Assembly (NCBI RefSeq): GCF_003952485.1
Contig: NZ_CP034447.1
Location: 4,540,501-4,604,500, forward strand
Direction: 5' to 3'
Length of the DNA: 64,000 nucleotides
Source: Mesorhizobium sp. M1E.F.Ca.ET.045.02.1.1
Lineage (GTDB): Bacteria; Pseudomonadota; Alphaproteobacteria; Rhizobiales; Rhizobiaceae
Shown here one piece after another: positions 58,123-64,000 of the stretch. Below the pieces are notes generated by a model that worked only from the letters and a program-made list of their open reading frames with translations, made no database searches and was not told where the DNA came from. Position 1 is the stretch's first letter. Each line of letters opens with the position of its first letter. The position numbers and the translations under genes were made by a program.

Positions 58123-59111
58123 TAGCCGGCGATCAAGATGGTCAGGTAAATCACGATCGCTGACAGGATGCCGAACAGGGCAATCAGCAGCCAATCGGCG
58201 ACGCGGTAAAGCTTCAGCGCTTGCCTTATATCTGTGCTTTCGGCCTCGCGACGGCCGCCTTCGCCCATGAAGGCGTCCTCGACGATCTCGCCGCCATAGC
58301 TGCGCGGCCCGGCCAGGGACAAGCCCAGGGCGCCGGCCATGGCGGCCTCGGGCCAGCCGGCATTGGGCGAACGATGCTTCTTCGCGTCGCGGCGCATCAC
58401 CTGCCAGGCATTGCGGGGATCGGCGCCTTTGACCAGGAAGGCTGCCAGCACGATCAGCATGCCGGTGAGGCGCGATGCCGGCAGGTTGATCCTGTCATCG
58501 AATAGCGCTGCGGCGCGGCCGAAAGCCTCGTGTTTCGGCGTGCGATGGCCGATCATCGAATCGGCGGTGTTGGCGGCCTTGTAGGCCACGCCGCCGGCCA
58601 GCCCGCCGATGCCGGTCCAGAAAGCGGGCGCGACGATGCCGTCGGAGAAATTCTCTGCCAGGCTTTCGATCGCGGCGCGGGCGACTCCCGCCTTGTCGAG
58701 CTTTTCGGGATCGCGGCCGACGATGCGCGAGACGGCGATGCGGCCAAGCGTCAGGCCGCCGGTCTCCAGCGCGTCGGCGACGTCCTCGACATGCTCGGCA
58801 AGGCTCTTCTGCGACAGCAGCGAGGAGGCGAGGATAGCGGCAATGACGAGGCCGGACGGGAAGATCAGCCAGAGCAGGACATGCAGCGTCAGGCCGATGG
58901 CGGCCGGCACGAGCACGATGATCAACAAAGCCTGGACGCCGCGGCGGCGACGCAATTCGTCGGAATCGGTTGCGCGGTTGAGCCTGCGATCGAGAAAGGA
59001 TATCAGCCTGCCGATCCAGGTTACCGGATGGCCGATGGCGTTGAACAGCCATTCCGGATAGCCAAGGGTACGTTCAACGGCAAGTGACAGGAAAGCGATC
59101 AGGATCGACAT
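58122..59111 (-). CDS. cobD: Adenosylcobinamide-phosphate synthase
   Basis: A 329-residue membrane protein (CobD/CbiB) joining aminopropanol phosphate to adenosylcobyric acid. Signatures are GHPVTWIGRLISFLDRRLN, SRIVGRDPEKLDKAGVARAA and ESLAENFSDGIVAPAFW. Its start codon overlaps by two bases the start of the divergent cobC, so the promoter must lie within cobC. Confidence 0.95.
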   Translation of the reverse strand: MSILIAFLSLAVERTLGYPEWLFNAIGHPVTWIGRLISFLDRRLNRATDSDELRRRRGVQALLIIVLVPAAIGLTLHVLLWLIFPSGLVIAAILASSLLSQKSLAEHVEDVADALETGGLTLGRIAVSRIVGRDPEKLDKAGVARAAIESLAENFSDGIVAPAFWTGIGGLAGGVAYKAANTADSMIGHRTPKHEAFGRAAALFDDRINLPASRLTGMLIVLAAFLVKGADPRNAWQVMRRDAKKHRSPNAGWPEAAMAGALGLSLAGPRSYGGEIVEDAFMGEGGRREAESTDIRQALKLYRVADWLLIALFGILSAIVIYLTILIAG

Positions 59112-60165
59112 GAAGCTTCTTGATGGAGCGATTGCTGCGGTGGATCACGGCGGATCCCTTGGCCGGGCGAGCGCGCTCTTCCCCCACGCGCCACGGCCTT
59201 TCGTCGACCTCTCGACAGGTATCAATCCGCACTCCTACCCGCTTTTCGAATTGCCCGCCACCGCTCTGTGGCGATTGCCGGAATCCGAACGACTGCGCGA
59301 ATTGACCGAAATCGCCGCCACCGCCTACGGGGCGCCATCGGCGGCGCATGTCGCGCCCGCGCCCGGCACGCAGATCCTCCTGCCGCGCGTCGCTTCGCTG
59401 GTGAAGCCCGGCAAAGCGCTGGTGCTCGGTCCTACCTATGCCGAGCACGCTCGGGCCACTGCGATCGCGGGCCATGCGGTGGCGGAGGTGGACAATTTCG
59501 ATGCCCTGGCGGATGCGGACCTTGCGGTGCTGGTCAACCCGAACAACCCGGACGGGCGAGTAGTCGAGCGGGATCGCCTGCTCGATCTCGCCGCGCGCCT
59601 TAGCGCCAAGGGCGGCCTGCTGGTCGTCGACGAAGCCTTCATGGATGTCGGTCCAACCGAGCAAAGCCTGGCCGGCGATGTCGGCGAAGGAGGCGTCGTG
59701 GTCCTGCGCTCTTTCGGCAAATTCTTCGGCCTCGCCGGCGTGAGGCTCGGGTTCGCGCTGGCCGGCAAGCTGATGGTGGAGCGGCTGGATGCGCAGCTCG
59801 GCCCCTGGGCCGTCGCCGGACCTGCGCTCGAATACGGTATCCGCGCATTGGCAGACACCAGGTGGCAGGACGACATGCGAAGGCGTCTGGCAGCCGATGC
59901 CGAGCGCCTCGATGGGCTGCTCGGTGGATTCGACGTTCCGGTCGCTGGCGGCACCAGTTTGTTCCGCTATTTGTCTTTCCCCGATGCTTCAGGGCTGTTT
60001 TCGGCGCTTGGCGAACGCGGCATCCTGCTCCGTCATTTTGCCGACCGGCCACAAGCCTTGCGGGCAGGATTGCCTGGCAACGAGGCGGAATGGCAGCGCC
60101 TTGAAGGCGCGCTTGCCGCCTGGGCCTCGCGGCGCGACGATGTGCCGAAGGAGATCGTGCGATGA
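59110..60165 (+). CDS. cobC: Threonine-phosphate decarboxylase-like aminotransferase
   Basis: A 351-residue PLP protein of the CobC/CobD (Salmonella) type that supplies aminopropanol phosphate for the nucleotide loop. The opening DHGGSLGRASALFPHAPRPF and the PLP lysine in RSFGKFFGLAGVRLG are visible. AGGA precedes the ATG by 5 bases and lies within cobD. The start overlaps cobD (CATG). The stop overlaps the phosphatase start. Confidence 0.93.
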   Translation: MKLLDGAIAAVDHGGSLGRASALFPHAPRPFVDLSTGINPHSYPLFELPATALWRLPESERLRELTEIAATAYGAPSAAHVAPAPGTQILLPRVASLVKPGKALVLGPTYAEHARATAIAGHAVAEVDNFDALADADLAVLVNPNNPDGRVVERDRLLDLAARLSAKGGLLVVDEAFMDVGPTEQSLAGDVGEGGVVVLRSFGKFFGLAGVRLGFALAGKLMVERLDAQLGPWAVAGPALEYGIRALADTRWQDDMRRRLAADAERLDGLLGGFDVPVAGGTSLFRYLSFPDASGLFSALGERGILLRHFADRPQALRAGLPGNEAEWQRLEGALAAWASRRDDVPKEIVR

Positions 60166-60671
60166 TCCATGTCTGTCCGCTGTCGAAGATCGAGGAGACG
60201 GTAGCCAGAACCGGCGCCGAGCGGCTGCTCTCGCTGCTTGCGGCAGGCACCGAGGTTACCCGCCCGGCTTCGATCCTGGCGGAAAACCACCTGCATCTCA
60301 TCATGCACGACATCGCCGTCGCGCAGGAAGGCATGACCATGCCGGGCGAAGAGCATGTTCGCGCCTTGCTCGACTTTGCCTATCGCTGGGACCGGGCAAG
60401 GCCGATGGTCGTGCACTGCTATGCCGGCATCAGCCGCTCGACAGCATCGGCCTATATTATCGCGGCGGCGCTAGCGCCCAAGCGTGACGAGGCGGAGCTG
60501 GCCAAGACGCTGCGTTTTCTCTCGCCGTCAGCGACGCCCAATCCGCGGCTTATCGCCGTCGCGGATATGCTGCTCGGACGGGACGGCCGCATGATCGCGG
60601 CGATCGAAGCGATCGGGCGCGGCGCGGATGCCTTTGAAGGGACGCCGTTCGAGCTCACCATTGAAGATTGA
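60162..60671 (+). CDS. Dual-specificity/tyrosine phosphatase-like protein
   Basis: A 169-residue protein with the CX5R signature in VVHCYAGISRSTASAYI and an upstream Asp (HDIAVAQEG) that may be the general acid. It overlaps cobC by 4 bases, so it is co-translated with a cobalamin gene. One cobalamin step needs a phosphatase (adenosylcobalamin-5'-phosphate), but classic enzymes for it are of other folds, so the link is only contextual. Confidence 0.85.
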   Translation: MIHVCPLSKIEETVARTGAERLLSLLAAGTEVTRPASILAENHLHLIMHDIAVAQEGMTMPGEEHVRALLDFAYRWDRARPMVVHCYAGISRSTASAYIIAAALAPKRDEAELAKTLRFLSPSATPNPRLIAVADMLLGRDGRMIAAIEAIGRGADAFEGTPFELTIED

Positions 60672-60685
60672 GCCGGCGCTTTCAG

Positions 60686-61483
60686 CTACGACAGCCAGTC
60701 GGTTAGCTTTGCCTTACGCACATCCCTGACCAGGCTGATGAAGCCGTCGGCCTGATGCTCGGCGGTCAGCCTGCCCTTGTCGGCTGTTGCGATGCTGGCG
60801 TCGCCGACCACGCCGTTCGGGTTGAGGTCGCTGGCGATCCAGGCGAAGGCATGCGTTCCGGTGTGGCGCAGCAGAGTGAATTCCTTTTCGGCGCGGCCGA
60901 CGTTCGAGACGAACTTGTCGGCCTTGCCCATGTCGACCAGATCCGGCCGGAAGTGCAGCATCAGCGAGGTCTCGACATCGCCGCCGTGGATGCCGTGACG
61001 GTCTTCGAGCTCGGTATACATGCCGGCCGGCCGACCGAAGCGCTGCCAGCTCGTCTTGACCGCCAGCATCTTTGCGCGCACGCGCAATTCGCGCGTGATG
61101 ATGCCCATGATCTCCTCGTTGCCGCCATGCGAGTTGACGACGATCAGCTTCCTGACGCCGGCGCGGGCGATCGACAGGCCAAGCTCGGTCCAGGCGTCGA
61201 CCAGGGTGGTAGCCGGCAGGGTCAGCGTCCCCGGCGCATGCAGGTGCTCGTTCGATTTGCCCACCGCCTGTACAGGCAGGATACGGATGTCGAGGTCATC
61301 GGGCAGGCGCGCGATCACCGTCTCCAGCATGCCCATCATGATCGAAGTGTCGGTCGAGACCGGAAGGTGGGGGCCATGCTGCTCGATCGCCGCGACCGGC
61401 AGAACGGCGATGGTCGCCTCCGCGTCGATCGAGGCATATTCGGTCGTCCGGTAATCGCCCCACCACACACGTCTTGTCGTCAC
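60686..61483 (-). CDS. Creatininase-family amidohydrolase
   Basis: A 265-residue protein with the creatininase metal motifs AIEQHGPHLPVSTD and VNSHGGNEE, followed by GDVETSLMLHF. The family includes creatinine amidohydrolase and mycofactocin or pterin-related hydrolases. The start is GTG 61483, preceded by GGGAG; the frame upstream is Arg/Pro-rich and not conserved. It lies 66 bases after the RidA gene on the same strand and diverges from an ABC importer, which suggests breakdown of an imported nitrogen compound. Confidence 0.85.
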   Translation of the reverse strand: MTTRRVWWGDYRTTEYASIDAEATIAVLPVAAIEQHGPHLPVSTDTSIMMGMLETVIARLPDDLDIRILPVQAVGKSNEHLHAPGTLTLPATTLVDAWTELGLSIARAGVRKLIVVNSHGGNEEIMGIITRELRVRAKMLAVKTSWQRFGRPAGMYTELEDRHGIHGGDVETSLMLHFRPDLVDMGKADKFVSNVGRAEKEFTLLRHTGTHAFAWIASDLNPNGVVGDASIATADKGRLTAEHQADGFISLVRDVRKAKLTDWLS

Positions 61484-61549
61484 TTTCGTCTCCCGATGGT
61501 CTGCTGCTCGGCCTGGAGGTCTAAAGCGCCCGGCCGTTCCGGGCAACAG

Positions 61550-61933
61550 TCAGCCTGCCGCCAAAACCTCCACCTCGACCTTGAATTCCGGGCGGGCGAA
61601 GCCGGAGACGATCATCAGCGTCGAGGCCGGCGCCGGATCGGAAAACAGGCGATTGCGAACGTCCATATAGGCCTGCAGATGCGCGCGATCGGTGACGAAG
61701 GCGTTGATGCGCACGACATCGTTCAGCGTCAGCCCGGCTTCGCTAAGAATCGCGGCGATGTTCTTGAAGCACAGCTCCGTCTGCGCGCCGGCATCCTCGG
61801 GGACGGCGTCGTCCGGACCGATGCCCAACTGCCCCGAACACAGGACAATGCGCTTTCCCGCCGGAATTTCGACGCCGTGGCTGTAGCGGGCAAAGGGCGG
61901 CTTGATCGATTGGGGGGCAAGGTATTTGAGCAT
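61550..61933 (-). CDS. RidA family protein
   Basis: A 127-residue YjgF/YER057c/UK114 protein. The family core is seen in GKRIVLCSGQLGIGPDD, CFKNIAAILSEAGLTLNDVV and FVTDRAHLQAYMDVRN. RidA members deaminate reactive enamines; relatives in catabolic clusters act on pathway intermediates. The usual RidA arginine is not evident at the C-terminal GFARPEFKVEVEV, where the family reads ARLPKGALVEIE, so it may be a Rid subfamily member. Confidence 0.87.
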   Translation of the reverse strand: MLKYLAPQSIKPPFARYSHGVEIPAGKRIVLCSGQLGIGPDDAVPEDAGAQTELCFKNIAAILSEAGLTLNDVVRINAFVTDRAHLQAYMDVRNRLFSDPAPASTLMIVSGFARPEFKVEVEVLAAG

Positions 61934-62108
61934 GGCATTCTCCTGTCCGCGGGCAGACTAAGGCTGGATTGACGAAACCTTCAAGATGCGGTGCATGCCG
62001 GCCGGGCGATTATGGACAGGCGTCCAAAAAATAGGCACGATGCCTTCCGTACAGCATGACCCGTCCGGTCTCGGCAATGACTGCCGCGCAAGCAGGCGGC
62101 CCAGGCGG

Positions 62109-62124
62109 TGGCATGTGTCTTGCT
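62109..62124 (+). promoter_or_regulatory. Sigma-54-type promoter
   Basis: TGGCATGTGTCTTGCT matches the -24/-12 consensus TGGCAC-N5-TTGCW with the essential GG and GC 10 bases apart. It lies 57 bases before the binding-protein gene. RpoN control would fit nitrogen-limited uptake. Confidence 0.65.
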
Positions 62125-62180
62125 TCTTGAACCAATGGTGTCGAGCCCAGCGCGCAGCGCGCCGGAGCCAAGAGAGGGTG

Positions 62181-63191
62181 ATGTTTATGTACGGAAAAGA
62201 AAAGATCCTGGCGGGCGCTGTCGCGCTGCTTGCGGCTAGCACGCTGGGCGCGGCGGCCAACGAGAAAGTCACCTTCGGCACCAACTGGCTGGCCGAGCCG
62301 GAACATGGCGGCTACTATCAGGCGATCGCCGACGGCACCTACGCCGCTTGCGGCCTCGACGTCACCATCATGCAGGGCGGGCCGCAGGTCAGCGGCCGGC
62401 CGATGCTGCTTGCCGGCAAGATCGATTTCTACATGGGTGGCAACCTGCTCTCGGCCTTCGATGCGGTGCAGCAGGGCATCCCGATGCGCGTTGTGGCGGC
62501 CGACTTCCAGAAGGACCCGCAGGTCATCATGTCCCAGCCGGGGCAGGGGCTGGACAAGTGGGAGGACCTGAAGAACGCCGACCAGTATATCCTCGGCGAC
62601 GAGGGCGCGCAGACCTTCTTCCAGTGGATGGTGACCGATCTCGGCTTCGACGCTGCCAAGCGCGTGCCCTACACCTTCAATCCGGCGCCCTTCATCGCCA
62701 ACAAGAAGTCGATCCAGCAGGGCTATGTGACGTCTGAGCCCTTCGCGGTGCAGAAGCAGGGTGGGTTCGTGCCGAACCAGTTCCTGCTTGCCGACAACGG
62801 CTGGGATACTTACGCGACGACCATCGAGGTGATGCAGGACACGATCGACAAGCGGCCCGAGGTCGTCCAGTGCTTCGTCGATGGCTCGGCCAAGGGCTGG
62901 TACAATTATCTCTACGGTGACAACAAGGCCGCCAACGAGATGATCAAGAAGGACAATCCGGACATGACGGACGAGCAGATCGCCTTCTCGATCGAACAGC
63001 TGAAGAAGTTCGGCATTGTCGATTCCGGCGATTCGGAAAAGCTCGGCATCGGCGCCATGACCGATGCACGCATCCAGGGGTTCTACGACAAGATGGTCAA
63101 GGCCAAGGTCGCGCAGCCGGGCATCGACATCAAGAAAGCCTACACGCTTGCCTTCATCAACAAGAGTGTCGGGCTGGAGCTGAAGAAGTAA
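62181..63191 (+). CDS. ABC transporter substrate-binding protein (NMT1/THI5-like)
   Basis: A 336-residue periplasmic binding protein. A signal peptide (about residues 1-26, ending near LGAAANE) is followed by the NMT1/THI5 fold: TFGTNWLAEPEHGGYYQAIA, GLDVTIMQGGPQ, AGKIDFYMGGN. Such proteins bind thiamine or pyrimidine precursors, taurine or similar small molecules. AGAGAGGG precedes the start; an ATG two codons later is possible. No TPP riboswitch is present, and a sigma-54 promoter lies upstream. Confidence 0.88.
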   Translation: MFMYGKEKILAGAVALLAASTLGAAANEKVTFGTNWLAEPEHGGYYQAIADGTYAACGLDVTIMQGGPQVSGRPMLLAGKIDFYMGGNLLSAFDAVQQGIPMRVVAADFQKDPQVIMSQPGQGLDKWEDLKNADQYILGDEGAQTFFQWMVTDLGFDAAKRVPYTFNPAPFIANKKSIQQGYVTSEPFAVQKQGGFVPNQFLLADNGWDTYATTIEVMQDTIDKRPEVVQCFVDGSAKGWYNYLYGDNKAANEMIKKDNPDMTDEQIAFSIEQLKKFGIVDSGDSEKLGIGAMTDARIQGFYDKMVKAKVAQPGIDIKKAYTLAFINKSVGLELKK

Positions 63192-63206
63192 GGCGGCCCG
63201 CCTGAC

Positions 63207-64000
63207 ATGATCCAGGAGAAAGTGGCGAAGGCAACGGCATCGGGCGAGAGCCCGATGCTGCTTTCCTTACGCAATGTCGGCAAGGCCTTTTCCAACGGGG
63301 TGACGGCGCTGAGCAAGGTCAACCTGGCGATCCGGGAGGGCGATTTCCTCAGCCTGCTCGGCCCGTCCGGCTGCGGCAAGTCGACGGCGCTGCGGCTGAT
63401 CGCCGGCCTGTCGACGCCGACCTCCGGGCAGCTCGACTGGCGCGGCTCGATCGACCGCTCGAATATCGGCTTCGTCTTCCAGGAGCCGACACTGCTGCCT
63501 TGGGCCAGCGTCTTCGACAATGTCTGGCTGCCGCTCAGGCTGAAGGGCGTGTCGCGTGCCAGGGCGGAACCCGCTGTGATGGAGATGCTGGCGCGCGTCC
63601 ACCTCAATGGTTTCGAGAACGCCGTGCCGCGCGAGCTTTCCGGCGGCATGAAGATGCGCGTCTCGATCGCGCGGGCCATGGTGACGAAGCCGCGCATCCT
63701 CTTGATGGACGAGCCCTTCGCCGCGCTCGACGAAATTACCCGCTTCAAGCTCAACAACGATCTTCTGGAGCTTTGGCAGGACGAGCGCTTCACCGTCGTC
63801 TTCGTCACCCACAGCGTCTTCGAAAGCGTGTTCCTGTCGAGCCGCGTCGTCGTCATGGCCGCGCGGCCGGGTCGTGTCTTCGGCGAGCTCGCCATCGACG
63901 CGCCTTATCCGCGCGACGAGGTGTTCCGGACTTCGCCCGACTACGCCGCGCTTTGCCGGCAAGCCTCGGACGTGCTGGTGAATGCCATCAACTCAACTGC
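63207..64000 (+). CDS. ABC transporter ATP-binding protein (partial)
   Basis: Open from ATG 63207 to the window end, 264 codons. It belongs to the nitrate/sulfonate/taurine (SsuB/TauB) type: Walker A GPSGCGKST, Q-loop FQEPTLLPWASVFDN, signature LSGGMKMRVSIARA, Walker B ILLMDEPFAALDE and switch VFVTHSV. It starts 15 bases after the binding-protein gene. The permease presumably follows beyond the window. Confidence 0.92.
   Translation, partial: MIQEKVAKATASGESPMLLSLRNVGKAFSNGVTALSKVNLAIREGDFLSLLGPSGCGKSTALRLIAGLSTPTSGQLDWRGSIDRSNIGFVFQEPTLLPWASVFDNVWLPLRLKGVSRARAEPAVMEMLARVHLNGFENAVPRELSGGMKMRVSIARAMVTKPRILLMDEPFAALDEITRFKLNNDLLELWQDERFTVVFVTHSVFESVFLSSRVVVMAARPGRVFGELAIDAPYPRDEVFRTSPDYAALCRQASDVLVNAINST

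Noticed and set aside
62030..62180. TPP riboswitch before the THI5-like binding protein
   Set aside because: The CTGAGA and ACCTGATC thi-box elements are absent; a sigma-54 promoter is present instead.

Overview
The window looks like chromosome from a GC-rich alphaproteobacterium of the order Rhizobiales, most likely Mesorhizobium or a close relative. The evidence is the Nuo order with biotin ligase and RNase J behind it, a short alphaproteobacterial-type ProS, aerobic-type cobalamin genes (CobN, CobW, CobP, CobO), a LexA box of the GAAC-N7-GAAC type, and palindromic intergenic repeats of rhizobial style. The genus is an inference from gene content, not from a search.

Layout. 1-5319 (minus strand): a riboswitch-controlled cobalamin operon, DUF1636 protein - cobW - cobN - start of the next cob gene. 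5327-6526: an AlkZ/YcaQ-like protein. 6863-23153: a complete nuoA-N operon for respiratory complex I, interrupted by a four-helix-bundle gene between nuoC and nuoD and carrying an extra helix-hairpin-helix gene between nuoF and nuoG. 23158-30377: birA, RNase J, methylmalonyl-CoA epimerase, a DUF1467 membrane protein, proS and lolC-lolD. A probable small RNA lies on the minus strand upstream of proS. 30443-32289: a large palindromic repeat, a 28-residue membrane peptide behind a triple LexA box, and an SRPBCC-site-2-protease fusion. 32356-33421: lipB and tRNA-Leu(GAG).

33407-38849 is probably a small genomic island in the tRNA-Leu gene. The last 15 bases of the tRNA recur exactly at its far end. 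It holds a response-regulator remnant, a glycosyltransferase missing its C-terminal half, a kinase-flippase fusion, a nucleotidyltransferase-kinase fusion and a possible GIY-YIG nuclease remnant. No integrase is visible.

39009-47091 (minus strand) is a serine-cycle operon: sga - mcl - mtkA - mtkB - hydroxypyruvate reductase - ppc. Upstream is a LuxR-type regulator without the phospho-acceptor aspartate. 48233-55618 is mixed housekeeping and accessory content: MgtE, a MerR regulator, an HXXEE protein, an ICMT-like methyltransferase, a DUF1624 protein, an MFS transporter, a Rieske oxygenase and a ChaC-like protein. 55666-60671 is a second cobalamin block with its own riboswitch: cbtB-cbtA (cobalt uptake), cobP, cobO, cobD, cobC and a small tyrosine phosphatase. 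60686-64000 holds a creatininase-family amidohydrolase, a RidA protein, and an ABC importer (binding protein and ATPase, the latter cut by the window end) behind a sigma-54-type promoter.

The two cobalamin blocks plausibly act together: CbtAB brings in cobalt, CobN/CobW insert it, CobO adenylates, and CobC, CobD and CobP build and attach the nucleotide loop. The least explained parts are the tRNA-Leu island, the LexA-controlled microprotein, the repeated HhH module in the nuo operon and the minus-strand small RNA.
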